From Vampirovibrio sp041737375 (lineage in GTDB: Bacteria; Cyanobacteriota; Vampirovibrionia; Vampirovibrionales; Vampirovibrionaceae), in contig NZ_JBGSRV010000007.1 in assembly GCF_041737375.1 (NCBI RefSeq), positions 25,490 to 89,489 of the forward strand: a stretch of 64,000 nucleotides of DNA, given 5' to 3'. Every line of letters begins with the position of its first letter. Positions within the stretch are counted from its first letter, which is position 1. Of this stretch, positions 16,905-25,778 are shown piece after piece. Under the pieces are notes generated by a model. It searched no databases. It had not been told where the DNA came from and saw only the letters and a list, made by a program, of their open reading frames with translations. A program made the translations under genes and the position numbers.

Positions 16905-18812
16905 TTAGCGGGGTGATTTTTGGGATGGCAGAAGGGCTTCTTCGGGTTGATATAAACCCTTGGCGGTTTGGGTGGGTAGGCTTTGAAAAAAAAGAATTTC
17001 TGAGCGCATTTTGTCAAAATTGGGCAAGTGGCCTGAGGCCAGTTTGCTCAGCTCTCCCAGACGGCTGATGTCCCAGCGCCAATTGTATTGATTGACCCGC
17101 AACAGGGTGCGGTGATGGTAGCCCAGATCGTTAAAATAGCTGCGTTCCCGAATCACCCCAAACAACACCCCGTTGTCGCTGTTGAGCCGTTGGGCAATTT
17201 CCCGGTCATCGCGAACCACATGGGTTACCGGTAATTTTTCCGGGGCGATGTAAAACAGAACCCGCTTGATATCGGGGTGCAGAGAGTAAAGCAGGGCTTG
17301 ATCCCCCGGTTGAAGCCGCCGATTGATTTGTTGAGCGAACTGTTGGGGCACCGGGCGCTTCATAATGGGCAGATAAACACATTTAACAAACAGCAGAAAA
17401 AGCAACAGGCTTGAACACAGGGCCAATGGGGTTAAGGTCAGTTTTCGGCCAGCTTGCATGATAAACAGGGCAAAGCCGCCAATCAGCAACACAAAGGGGC
17501 CTGGAATCAGCCAGAATTTCCACAAAGGAAAGGCCTCTGGCAATGGAAACACTTTGTCCTTAATGGTAAAGGATTCCAGAACGGCTAGCCCTGGCAAGGT
17601 CCAGAAGCCTTGCACGTAATTGTTGGGAATAATCTGGAAAATGACAATGGTAAACAATACCGAAAGGCTCATCATCAAAATAATGCAGAGAATCAGAACT
17701 TTTTCGTAATGCTCTGGCACTTTTCCATTGGCGGATTCGGCCACTTGAGCGAGATAACAACCCGTTATGATGGCCAAGGGGGCTAAAAAGGGCAAAAGCA
17801 GGGTCGGTTCTTGAAAAGCGGACAGCGAGTAAATTACAAACCCGGTTAAAAACCACAGGCCTAACCAGTAGGTGGGGTTGGGCTGATTTTGGCTGGCGCG
17901 GTTTCCCATCGGCAATTCGGTATTCAGCAGGGCCACCGGCAGAAACAGAAGATAGGGCCAGGTGCTGCTGATTAATTGCTTGGCGTAAAACAGCCAGTCT
18001 CCCTTTAAGTTTTGCCACAGGCCGCCGCCCATTAGTTTTTGAATGGGGTACACCAGTAAGTAATCTACCATAAAATTGGCCTTGCCGGTTTGAATGGAGG
18101 CCCACAGCAACCAGGGTAAAGGCAGTAACAGCAAAGGCAAAAACAGCAGAGGTAAATTGAGCCGGTTGAGGATATGGGTGTTTTGGGTCATCAACAGGTA
18201 AGCAAGGGCAATGGTTCCTAATATCAGCACACTGAGGGGACCACTGGTTAAAAGCAAGGTGCCCAGCAAAAGCCCCATGATCAGCGATAAGGGGTTCATT
18301 TCAGCGGGAAGGATGTTGCGCCGGGAGGCAAACTCTTTCCACTGAAAAAAGGCCCATAAAAACCCCAGATAAATGTTGAGCGCTAAAATATCGGCGGTGG
18401 CCAGTGGGGCCAAAGCAAAAAAGCTCCAGGTGGTGGCCAGAACCGCTGCGGAAAAGAAGGCGGAAAACCGGCTTTTGGTCAGCTCCAGCGTCATCATGTA
18501 AATAAGGCCCAATGCGCTGAGGGTGAGTAAAACGGCCGGAAGCCTTGCCGCAAACAAACTGACGCCCAGCAGTTTGAAGCTGATGGTGACTAACCAGGTC
18601 CATAAGGGCGCACGAACCAGATAATCGTGGCCGTTCAGCAAGGGCGTCCAGAAACGGCCCGCCGCTAAGGATTCCTTGGCGGCTTCCAGATGGAAGAACT
18701 CGCTGTAGGGATCGATATCCAGAACCGATATGTTGTTGAACAGCAAGATGCTGATCAAGATAAATAAAATGACCTCAGGCAAAAACGCCTTGGCGGAAAA
18801 TCCTTTATCCAT
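16905..18812 (-). CDS. GT39/ArnT-like membrane glycosyltransferase
   Basis: 635 residues with about ten to twelve transmembrane helices in the first 500 residues, then a soluble C-terminal region. The first periplasmic loop carries the acidic signature DIDPYSEFFHLEAAKESLAAG and is followed by GHDYLVRAPLWTWL, as in the PMT/ArnT/GT39 (dolichyl- or polyprenyl-phosphate-sugar transferase) superfamily. Such enzymes transfer a sugar from a polyprenyl phosphate to lipid A, a protein or a lipid carrier on the periplasmic face. Which acceptor applies cannot be told. It is separated from the paralogue pair by 145 bp and from the recombinase by 45 bp. Confidence 0.8.
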   Translation of the reverse strand: MDKGFSAKAFLPEVILFILISILLFNNISVLDIDPYSEFFHLEAAKESLAAGRFWTPLLNGHDYLVRAPLWTWLVTISFKLLGVSLFAARLPAVLLTLSALGLIYMMTLELTKSRFSAFFSAAVLATTWSFFALAPLATADILALNIYLGFLWAFFQWKEFASRRNILPAEMNPLSLIMGLLLGTLLLTSGPLSVLILGTIALAYLLMTQNTHILNRLNLPLLFLPLLLLPLPWLLWASIQTGKANFMVDYLLVYPIQKLMGGGLWQNLKGDWLFYAKQLISSTWPYLLFLPVALLNTELPMGNRASQNQPNPTYWLGLWFLTGFVIYSLSAFQEPTLLLPFLAPLAIITGCYLAQVAESANGKVPEHYEKVLILCIILMMSLSVLFTIVIFQIIPNNYVQGFWTLPGLAVLESFTIKDKVFPLPEAFPLWKFWLIPGPFVLLIGGFALFIMQAGRKLTLTPLALCSSLLLFLLFVKCVYLPIMKRPVPQQFAQQINRRLQPGDQALLYSLHPDIKRVLFYIAPEKLPVTHVVRDDREIAQRLNSDNGVLFGVIRERSYFNDLGYHHRTLLRVNQYNWRWDISRLGELSKLASGHLPNFDKMRSEILFFQSLPTQTAKGLYQPEEALLPSQKSPR

Positions 18813-18857
18813 TGACCCCGGTTACCCCAACTTCAGGCGTGAAACGCTTTTCCATAC

Positions 18858-19892
18858 TCATACGGATTTCCCCATGTCTCCAAGTTCGCGGTTACTTTCG
18901 GCCCCCGCCCTGGGGTGCGCTTTCAGGTACGCTCGCTTCAGGCGTTCTGTGCTGACATGGGTGTAAATTTGGGTGCTGCGAATGCTGACATGGCCCAGCA
19001 GTTCCTGCACCACCCGCAAGTCCACCCCATTGTTCAGTAAATGGGTGGCAAAGCTGTGCCGAAACACGTGCGGGTGCAGTGGTTTTTGCAGGTTGGCCAC
19101 ATGGCCCAAATCATTCAAAAGCCGTCGCACACTGCGAACATCCAGACGGCTTCCGTTTTTATTTAAAAACAGCGGGCTTTCAGCGGTCATGGGTTGCTCG
19201 CCCAGATCGGCCCAGCAGGTTTTGTAACGTTGCAGGGCGCTCAGGCTGCGTTGGCTGAAAAAAGCCATGCGTTGCCGTCCCCCTTTGCCCTGAATCAGCA
19301 ATTCACATTCTTCCCAGTTGACGTGGCCCACATCCAGAGAAGTCAGCTCACTGACCCGGATGCCTGAGGAGAACAGCAGCTCCACAATGGCTTTGTTTCG
19401 CCACTTCAGGGCCGATTCCGGTGCTTGAGAGGCCGCTTGTAGCAGGCGATCAATTTCCTGAGAGGACATAAAATTGGGCAGTTTTCGCAGTTGTTTGGGT
19501 CGGCGAAAAACAATGGGCAGGCTATTTTCCTCAAAGTAACGTTCTTTCATTAAAAATTTGAAAAAAGTTTTCAAGGAAGATCCTTTACGGGCCAGGGAGG
19601 TTTTTGACAAATTCTGCCCCGATAAATGGGCGATATAAGCGGCAGGCAAACCAATGAAGGGCGTGTGCTGGTGGGGCATGGCTGGCATGTCCCGGCAAAA
19701 ATTGGGCAGCCAGCTTAAAAACACCTGAAGATCGGACTGGTAGGCCCGCAAGGTGTGTGGCGATAAATCCCGGGTGACATCCAGATAGCTTAAAAAGGCG
19801 CTGGCGCCTTCTGCAAAGCGCTCGCACCAAAGACTCTCTTCTCTCTGCGATTCTTCTGTTTGTCCGGCTGCTATTTCTTCCATACACTTCAT
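18858..19892 (-). CDS. XerC/XerD-type tyrosine recombinase
   Basis: 344 residues from ATG 19892, or 341 from ATG 19883. The N-terminal SAM-like DNA-binding domain (FLSYLDVTRDLSPHTLRAYQSDLQVFL) is followed by the catalytic domain with the full active-site set: R in SSGIRVSELTSLD, K in the GKGGRQR hairpin, HxxR in HPHVFRHSFATHLL, H in LGHVSIRSTQIY and the nucleophile Tyr of IYTHVS. It is somewhat longer than housekeeping XerC/D (about 300) because of its N-terminus. By family it would resolve chromosome dimers at dif, but no dif-like site or second Xer is visible here. A TATAAT hexamer overlaps the ATG at 19892, so a short or leaderless transcript starting near 19883 is conceivable. Confidence 0.87.
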   Translation of the reverse strand: MKCMEEIAAGQTEESQREESLWCERFAEGASAFLSYLDVTRDLSPHTLRAYQSDLQVFLSWLPNFCRDMPAMPHQHTPFIGLPAAYIAHLSGQNLSKTSLARKGSSLKTFFKFLMKERYFEENSLPIVFRRPKQLRKLPNFMSSQEIDRLLQAASQAPESALKWRNKAIVELLFSSGIRVSELTSLDVGHVNWEECELLIQGKGGRQRMAFFSQRSLSALQRYKTCWADLGEQPMTAESPLFLNKNGSRLDVRSVRRLLNDLGHVANLQKPLHPHVFRHSFATHLLNNGVDLRVVQELLGHVSIRSTQIYTHVSTERLKRAYLKAHPRAGAESNRELGDMGKSV

Positions 19893-19909
19893 TATAGGGG
19901 ATTTTTGTA

Positions 19910-19915
19910 TATAAT
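19910..19915 (+). promoter_or_regulatory. Predicted -10 box for the leader/parvulin transcript
   Basis: A perfect TATAAT at 19910-19915 faces the parvulin gene 184 nt downstream. The -35 position is weak (TTCATT about 16-17 bp upstream). The predicted transcript would start near 19922 and begin with the folded leader described next. Confidence 0.45.
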
Positions 19916-19921
19916 AGTGGG

Positions 19922-20060
19922 GTTCTTGAACGAGTGGATAACCTGAGGCGTTCTCCATCCGTTTTCCCGGCCTCAGGCCGTGGAACGGGCATCCGGTGGC
20001 AGGCAGTTCCGGGAACCGCAAACCCTCCCTCCCTCAGTCTAGTTAAGCCCGTATTATTGT
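19922..20060 (+). ncRNA. Candidate structured RNA: long leader or 6S-like small RNA
   Basis: No coding sequence fits here, yet the strand folds into a long irregular rod. CTGAGG (19943-19948) pairs with CCTCAG (20032-20037). GCGTTCTC just inside pairs with GGGAACCGC (20011-20019) with one bulged base. An internal hairpin, CCGTTTT (from 19959) with GGAACGG (19982-19988), encloses GGCC-TCA-GGCC. A C/A-rich single-stranded strip remains on the 3' side. A rod closed by a G/C stem, about 140 nt long, with a TATAAT at the expected distance upstream, resembles 6S RNA in outline. No terminator separates it from the parvulin gene, so it may simply be a structured 5' leader. Class assignment is inference. 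Confidence 0.35.
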
Positions 20061-20098
20061 AGAGAGTCAAAACCCGAATTCTTAAGGAGCCTTCCTCA

Positions 20099-21250
20099 AT
20101 GAATAAAACTAAAGTATCTCTGTTGGCCGGAATGCTGGCAGTTACCGTGCTGGTATCCGGTTGCGCCAAAGGCGGGCTGGGTGGCGGGCAAAAAGTGGCA
20201 ACCGTGAATGGAACCACCATTACCAAGGCCGAATACGATAAAACCTACGGCGATTTTGAGAAGTCATTTCACGTTGAAAACGTGCCTGAAGCGCAAAAAA
20301 GTGTGCTGGATGACTACCTGAAGCAGATGACCCTGAACAAGCTGATTTTGCAAACCCTGATTAACACGGAAGCCAGTAAAACCGGCATTAAGGTAACCGA
20401 TGCCGAAGTGAAAGAATACAAAGAAGCCAAAATTTTCAACGATCCTACCTTGAAAGAGCAGTTCAAAACCTTCCTGAGCCAGAATAAAATGCAGGAATCG
20501 GATTTTGACGCCATGTTGCGGGAAAACCTGCTGCTGAATAAATTTATGGAAGCCAAGGGCGGGCAGGCCGTTCAGGTTTCTGACAGTGAAGTGAAAAATT
20601 TCTACGATAAAAACGTGGATCAGTTCAAGGTGCCGGAAAGCATTCATGCCAAGCATATTCTGGTAAAAGCCATTGAGCCTCAGATTAAGCAGGAAGTGCG
20701 CAAAGGCAACGAAAAAATTTCGGACGCCGATTTGGAAAAAAGCGTTGCGGCCAAAAAACAGGATTTGAAAGCCAAGGCTGACAAATTATTCACTGAAATC
20801 AAGGCCAACCCCGCTCAGTTTGAAGAACTGGCCAAGAAAAATTCGGAAGACCCGATGTCGGCTGTTAAAGGTGGCGATTTGGGTTACATGCCTCAAGGCA
20901 CTGTAGACCCCGCTTTCTGGGCCGCCGCCGATAAAACCCCCAAGGGCCAGTTGTATCCAGGGGTCGTGGCCAGCCAGTTTGGCTACCATATTATTAAGGT
21001 GCTGGATCACAAGGCCCCGCATCAGCAAACCTTTGCCGAGGCCAAGGACAATATTCGTGAGCAAATGTCTCAGCAGAAAAAGCAGGCCTTTTTGCAGCAA
21101 TGGGCGCAGCAGCAACGCTCGGTGGCTAAAATTGATGTTGAAAAAGCCTATCAGCCTAAAGAGCCGGAAGCAGAAGCTCAGGGTCAGGGCGGCGTGATGC
21201 CTACCCCTCAAGGCGCGGCGGCTCCCCAGCCTGAAGCGGGTAAGCACTAG
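20099..21250 (+). CDS. Parvulin-type peptidyl-prolyl isomerase lipoprotein (PrsA/SurA-like)
   Basis: 383 residues; AAGGAG nine bases before the ATG. The signal peptide ends in a lipobox, LVSGC, so the mature protein should be lipid-anchored at Cys22. A SurA-N/PrsA-like chaperone region spans about residues 38-170. A parvulin rotamase domain follows at about 180-320: IHAKHILVKA, ELAKKNSEDPMSAVKGGDLGYMPQG, GVVASQFGYHIIKVLD. A Gln/Pro/Gly-rich tail ends the protein. It would help fold exported or outer-membrane proteins in the periplasm. The next gene starts 2 nt after its stop, so it heads an operon with rfaE2 and rqcH. Confidence 0.9.
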   Translation: MNKTKVSLLAGMLAVTVLVSGCAKGGLGGGQKVATVNGTTITKAEYDKTYGDFEKSFHVENVPEAQKSVLDDYLKQMTLNKLILQTLINTEASKTGIKVTDAEVKEYKEAKIFNDPTLKEQFKTFLSQNKMQESDFDAMLRENLLLNKFMEAKGGQAVQVSDSEVKNFYDKNVDQFKVPESIHAKHILVKAIEPQIKQEVRKGNEKISDADLEKSVAAKKQDLKAKADKLFTEIKANPAQFEELAKKNSEDPMSAVKGGDLGYMPQGTVDPAFWAAADKTPKGQLYPGVVASQFGYHIIKVLDHKAPHQQTFAEAKDNIREQMSQQKKQAFLQQWAQQQRSVAKIDVEKAYQPKEPEAEAQGQGGVMPTPQGAAAPQPEAGKH

Positions 21251-21252
21251 CG

Positions 21253-21759
21253 ATGGGACAAGTGCTTTCCACCGAAAAGCTACTGGAAGATCTGGCCCCC
21301 TTGAGGGGCCAGTCTTCTATCGTGACCACCAACGGTTGCTTTGATATTTTGCACGTGGGCCACTTGCGCTATTTGCAGGGTTGCAAGAGCATGGGCGATA
21401 TTCTGGTGCTGATGCTCAATTCCGATGCCTCGGTGCGTCGTTTAAAAGGCCCTCAGCGGCCCATTGTGCCACAGGCGGATCGGGCGGAACTGCTGGCCGG
21501 TTTGGGCTGTGTGGATTATGTGGTGTTATTTGATGAAGACACCCCTGAGCCTCTGATGGAAATCATTCGCCCCGATTTTCACGCCAAGGGGGCGCAGTAC
21601 AACGAGGATAATTTGCCGGAAATTGCCACCCTGCGTAAAATCGGGGCGAAGGTTAAATTTGTGCCCATGGTGGAAAATCGCTCCACCACCTCTTTAATTG
21701 ACACCATCAAGCAGCGGCTGTTGGCAGACGACAGCCAAGCGCCTGTCTGTTCCGGGTAA
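21253..21759 (+). CDS. rfaE2: D-glycero-beta-D-manno-heptose 1-phosphate adenylyltransferase-type enzyme
   Basis: 168 residues, matching the single-domain (HldE C-terminal/RfaE2) form. The nucleotidyltransferase motif is TTNGCFDILHVGHLRYL, containing the HxGH element that binds ATP. NSDASVRRLKGPQRPIV and ENRSTTSLIDTI (the ISSTxII-like motif) complete the family pattern. By family it makes ADP-heptose for lipopolysaccharide inner core or glycoproteins, and so points to a Gram-negative envelope. It is packed between the parvulin gene (2-nt gap) and rqcH (8-nt gap). No heptose kinase domain is attached or adjacent. Confidence 0.9.
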   Translation: MGQVLSTEKLLEDLAPLRGQSSIVTTNGCFDILHVGHLRYLQGCKSMGDILVLMLNSDASVRRLKGPQRPIVPQADRAELLAGLGCVDYVVLFDEDTPEPLMEIIRPDFHAKGAQYNEDNLPEIATLRKIGAKVKFVPMVENRSTTSLIDTIKQRLLADDSQAPVCSG

Positions 21760-21767
21760 TTATCGCC

Positions 21768-23540
21768 ATGCAACAACTGGATGCCGTTACCCTGAAAGCC
21801 CTGGCCGCTGAGCTGCAAACTTTGCTGGGCAATGCCAAGGTGAGCAAGGTGCAGCATCCCAGCCCACATGAGTTTTTAATCACCTTTTGGGGTGGCCCGT
21901 TGCGCTCTGATAACCTCAATTTGTTTTATATTCAGCTCAACCCGGAAGCGCCTTTTTGCGTGCTGACCCAGCCAAAGCACCGTCAGGAAACCGTGTTGCA
22001 TACCTTTGCCAAACCCACGGCGCTGTGCATGCTCCTGCGTAAACACCTGCAAGGGGCCAGCCTGATTCAGGTTCGAACCCAACCCGGCGAGCGGGTGATT
22101 GATTTGGTGTTTGAGAATTTTAACGAGCTGGGCAATCAGGTGCGGCTGGTGCTGTCTCTGGAGCTAATGGGCAAGCACAGCAACATGATTTTTTACGATG
22201 AACTGCAAGGCGCTATTTTGGCGGTGGCCCATGGGGTGAGCGAAACCATGAGCAGCCATCGGGAACTGGCGGCGGGCTTGCCCTACGCCCCTCCTCCCAA
22301 ACCGGCCGGGAAACGGTTGTTATCAGAAATCACCTCCGCTGAGTTTAAGGCTTTATTGGCCCAAAAACCGGCGGAAGAATCGACCCCGCATTTTTTGAAT
22401 GCCCATTTGGCGGGGTTTGGCCTGCGAATGCTGGAAGACGCTCTAACTTTGTCCGACGGAGAGCCGTTGGCCTTGTACCGTCAGTTGGATGCCCTGGAAG
22501 ATGGGGCCGCTTTGGCCCCTGCCATTGCTCCCAATGGCCAGCGCTTCGGGTTGTTGAAACGGGTGCCTGCTTTGGAAGGCGGTCTGCGTTTTGAATCGGT
22601 GAACGCGTTGGTGGGCGCTTATTTTATCGGGCATTTAAACGCCAGTCGTATTGGGCGTAAAAGCGAGCAATTGTTGTTAAAGCTGGATCAGCACGAGAAA
22701 AAACGCTTGCGCCGGGAAAAAGAGCTGGTGCCCATTACGGATGCCGAAATTGAGCGCTTGCAAGCCACCGGGGACAGGTTGTTGTCCGCCTTTAGCGCAA
22801 AAGAAGTACCCGCCCAGCCCCTGAGTGGCAAAGGCACGGTGGCCCTTACGCATTACGAGGATGGTAGTGCCTGGGTGATTGAGATTGACGCCGCCCACAG
22901 CTGGGTGGAGAACGCCCAACTGTATTACCGACGGGCCAAAAAGGCCAAAGCCCGTAAAGACGCTTACCAGCAAATGGCCGAGGCGCTTAACGCCGAGGGG
23001 GATTATCTGGCCAGCTTGAAGCAGTTGGTAACCCAGGCGGAAACCTTGGCCGATCTGGACGCTTTGGAAGTGGACATGGCGGCCGCCGGTTTTGCCAAAA
23101 AGGCGCCCAAGTTGCTGGAAGGCAAAAAGAAAAAAGCCGGGGAGCCTGAGGCCAAAGAGCTGTCGGGGGTGAGTCGTTTGCGTTCTTCCGATGGGCTTGA
23201 AATTTTACTGGGCAAAAGCGGGCAGGGCAACGATGCCATTGTGGGCAAGCTGTCTCGCTCGGATGACTGGTGGTTGCATGTGCATCAAATGCCGGGTTCT
23301 CACGTTTTAATTAGGGCGGGCAAAGAGCCGGTGCCGGATCAAACCTTGCTGGAGGCGGCCTCACTGGCGGTTTATTACAGTTCCGCCCGAAGCAGCCTGA
23401 ACGTGCCGGTGGTTTATACCCAATGCAAACACGTTCGTAAAATTCCGCAGTCTTATCCGGGGCATGTCAATTACCGGGAGGAGCAAACCGTGTTTATCAG
23501 CCCGGATGCCGCTTTGATTGAAAAATTGATGGGCGGCTAA
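21768..23540 (+). CDS. rqcH: NFACT family protein, RqcH-like ribosome quality-control factor
   Basis: 590 residues. The N-terminal NFACT-N domain starts at MQQLDAVTLKALAAEL, with helix-hairpin-helix and coiled-coil regions in the middle (RKSEQLLLKLDQHEKKRLRR). The C-terminal NFACT-R (DUF814) domain begins around SSDGLEILLGKSGQGND and carries DDWWLHVHQMPGSHVLIR. By family it binds stalled 50S subunits carrying peptidyl-tRNA and recruits tRNA-Ala to add alanine tails; older annotations call it fibronectin-binding protein. Last gene of the parvulin-rfaE2-rqcH operon. Its stop overlaps the stop of the convergent gene by 3 nt, so read-through of both transcripts is likely. Confidence 0.9.
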   Translation: MQQLDAVTLKALAAELQTLLGNAKVSKVQHPSPHEFLITFWGGPLRSDNLNLFYIQLNPEAPFCVLTQPKHRQETVLHTFAKPTALCMLLRKHLQGASLIQVRTQPGERVIDLVFENFNELGNQVRLVLSLELMGKHSNMIFYDELQGAILAVAHGVSETMSSHRELAAGLPYAPPPKPAGKRLLSEITSAEFKALLAQKPAEESTPHFLNAHLAGFGLRMLEDALTLSDGEPLALYRQLDALEDGAALAPAIAPNGQRFGLLKRVPALEGGLRFESVNALVGAYFIGHLNASRIGRKSEQLLLKLDQHEKKRLRREKELVPITDAEIERLQATGDRLLSAFSAKEVPAQPLSGKGTVALTHYEDGSAWVIEIDAAHSWVENAQLYYRRAKKAKARKDAYQQMAEALNAEGDYLASLKQLVTQAETLADLDALEVDMAAAGFAKKAPKLLEGKKKKAGEPEAKELSGVSRLRSSDGLEILLGKSGQGNDAIVGKLSRSDDWWLHVHQMPGSHVLIRAGKEPVPDQTLLEAASLAVYYSSARSSLNVPVVYTQCKHVRKIPQSYPGHVNYREEQTVFISPDAALIEKLMGG

Positions 23541-25504
23541 CCAAACGATTTGGAACGGGTGATTAATTGCGGTGGGTTTGGCTTGAAGCCGCTCTCCAGT
23601 TGGTATTTCAGCGATAAATCGCTCAGTGCGCTCATTCTGTATTGTGCCAACTGCTGGATGGTGGCTTGGGCTTCGGGCAGGGACTCCACCGTTTCCAGCG
23701 TTTTTAGAATATCGCTCATCACCACATCATTAATGCTGTTTTGCTGGAGCGCCAGTTGTCGCTTCCAGGCGGAAAAGTGCATGATGCCTTGCACAACCTC
23801 AGAAAACGTTTGTTGAGTGATCGGCTTGGGCGGGGTGGGGGGCTTTGCGCTGCTGGCACTGGCGGGCTTTTTAGTCTGGTTTTGAAGGCTGGATGGGGCT
23901 GCTGGAATGGGTGCTGATTGTTGATGTTGGCTGGCTACCAACAAGTTGGCAATCTGGGCTTTTTGCCGAGAGATTTGGGTTTCGGCAGTTTCCAGCTTGG
24001 TTTGCAGGGCTTGGTGGGTTGCTTTGTTTTCGGCCAGTTGCAAGGCGGCGGCTTGCTGTTTGTTTAATTCGGCCCTGAGAGATACCTCCAGATTTGCATT
24101 GCGCTTGTTTTGCCTGAATCCTTCGGAGCTTAAACGGGTTTTTAGCCTTTTTATTTCCTGTTTGCTGTCGCGTAAATTTGCTTGCATTTGGGTTAAGTTT
24201 GCTTGCGCCTGTTGGGCTTGGGCCATTTGCTCGGCTTGCGTGTGGGCATGCTGTTTTTCCAGTTCGCTGATTTGGGCCTGCAAGGCTTGCTGGGACTCCT
24301 CCTGATGACTTGCTTCCGCTTTCAGGCGCTGTTTGAGCGTCCGAAGTTCCTGCGTTCTTTGTTCAAGGGTGCTTTTGTGTTGCTCTGCCTGTTTTTTCAG
24401 CTGTTTCAACTGAGCGGTCAATGTGCGGTGAGTGCTGCCCTGTTGTTTTTCCAGTGCGGCTATCTTTTTTTCTAGCCTGTTTTTTTCAAGCTGGGCTTGA
24501 TGTCTTTCCAGCTTGGCCTGGGCTTGCGTGTTTTGATGGGCCTGATTGGCCTGAGTCAGCTGCTCTTTCAGGCGATGGTTTTTCTGTTCTGTTTCGTTGC
24601 GCTGAGCTTGTTGGCCTGAAAGTGTTCTTTGGGCCCCTTCCAGCCTGCCCTGAAGCGTTTCCAGTTGTTGACTGGCAACTGCCAATAACTGTTGGGCTTG
24701 CGCTTCTTGCTCTTTTGCTTCTTCCTTTTTTACTTTTACTTTTATTTCTGTTTTTGGGGGGATAGGCGGCGGTTCAGGGGTGGATGGTTCAGGGCTGGCG
24801 GGTGGATTGGAGTGGGTTTGCTCGGGGTTTTTGGCAGGAGCCGTTTTTTGTGCGGCGGGCAAAGACTCGGAAAATGCCGGTTCAGCTTGGCGGTTTCGCA
24901 ATGCGGGATCCGGTTTGGCCAGTTCATGCAAGGTGGGCATTGGACTTGCTTTGAACCAGTTTGGGAGCCAGGACATCAAGGTGGTTGTTTTGGGGGAAGG
25001 CTGGCTGAGTCGCAGGACTTGATCGGTTAATTTTTTTTCCAGCACCTTACGGTCCCGGTTGGGTATGTTGCGTTTGGCCAGTCGTTCAAAAGCATTTTGT
25101 CCGTTCTTGTCTTCAACTCGGGGATCGGCTCCTTCATCCAGTAGACTTTGCACCAGAGACGGGTTATCCTGATTGAGGGCCACATGCAGCAGGGTAAGCC
25201 CACTGGACGGAAAAACGGGGACATCGATATTTTTATAGTTCTGCCGGAAAACTTGACCCAGATAGCGCATCACCTCCGGGTTTCCAGTTTTTCTGGAGAC
25301 ATCCATGGCCAGTAATTTAATGGGTACGTTGCGTACATAAAACTTCACTTGCGCCAGATCATCGGGGTCTAATTCTTCAGATGAATGCTGAACAGAAGAT
25401 TGGGGTTCTTTGGCCTGTTGGCTCAGTTGATAGGCCTTCTTTTGTTTTTGAAGCATCAGGTTATTTTCTGGGGGGAAGGCCGAAGACGAGAAAAAATTGT
25501 ACAT
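23537..25504 (-). CDS. Ankyrin-repeat and coiled-coil protein, function unknown
   Basis: 655 residues from ATG 25504, with AGGA 14 nt upstream, a poor distance. The open frame extends to 25633 through a TTG, and an ATG at 25564 is an alternative. After a polar head, about two ankyrin repeats are visible near residues 95-160 (SSGLTLLHVALNQDNPSLVQ, DEGADPRVEDKNGQNAFERL). A Pro-rich linker (EPSTPEPPPIPPKTEI) follows, then about 270 residues of Gln/Glu/Lys/Ala heptads forming one long coiled coil. A Pro/Ser linker and a conserved-looking C-terminal helical domain end the chain. No signal peptide or membrane segment. The layout suggests a cytoskeletal or scaffold protein, or an effector acting on host proteins. 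Confidence 0.75.
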   Translation of the reverse strand: MYNFFSSSAFPPENNLMLQKQKKAYQLSQQAKEPQSSVQHSSEELDPDDLAQVKFYVRNVPIKLLAMDVSRKTGNPEVMRYLGQVFRQNYKNIDVPVFPSSGLTLLHVALNQDNPSLVQSLLDEGADPRVEDKNGQNAFERLAKRNIPNRDRKVLEKKLTDQVLRLSQPSPKTTTLMSWLPNWFKASPMPTLHELAKPDPALRNRQAEPAFSESLPAAQKTAPAKNPEQTHSNPPASPEPSTPEPPPIPPKTEIKVKVKKEEAKEQEAQAQQLLAVASQQLETLQGRLEGAQRTLSGQQAQRNETEQKNHRLKEQLTQANQAHQNTQAQAKLERHQAQLEKNRLEKKIAALEKQQGSTHRTLTAQLKQLKKQAEQHKSTLEQRTQELRTLKQRLKAEASHQEESQQALQAQISELEKQHAHTQAEQMAQAQQAQANLTQMQANLRDSKQEIKRLKTRLSSEGFRQNKRNANLEVSLRAELNKQQAAALQLAENKATHQALQTKLETAETQISRQKAQIANLLVASQHQQSAPIPAAPSSLQNQTKKPASASSAKPPTPPKPITQQTFSEVVQGIMHFSAWKRQLALQQNSINDVVMSDILKTLETVESLPEAQATIQQLAQYRMSALSDLSLKYQLESGFKPNPPQLITRSKSFG

Positions 25505-25729
25505 ATGAAAGCTTGTTTTCCTGCGTTTTGCCGGATGAATGCTTAATGCGAATATCAGGGTCATGCGGGGCGCACTCGGTGGATTCCGGCGGTTTGGGGT
25601 GCGTGGTTTGAAAGGGCAGCCCTGAGCATTCAATTTTTATCCATGATCAGGTATCAACTTTAAAAATCAATACTATGATTGTAAAGATATGGCTGGTCAC
25701 CCGTGCCATGCGGATGAATCGAGCTGGAG

Positions 25730-25735
25730 TATAAT
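25730..25735 (+). promoter_or_regulatory. Predicted -10 box of the aminopeptidase gene
   Basis: TATAAT, 44 bp before the chosen ATG of pepA and about 8 bp before a plausible start at a purine. No good -35 hexamer lies 16-18 bp upstream, so an activator or other contacts would be needed. The call rests on the perfect hexamer and its position. Confidence 0.45.
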
Positions 25736-25778
25736 AGCGGTATTGTTGAATGTATCAGAGTTGGGAAGGGGATGCGGC

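Noticed and set aside
19893..20021. N-terminal extension of the recombinase frame up to a TTG at 20021
   Set aside because: It would read through the structured RNA candidate, has no ribosome-binding site and adds 43 residues unlike any Xer protein.
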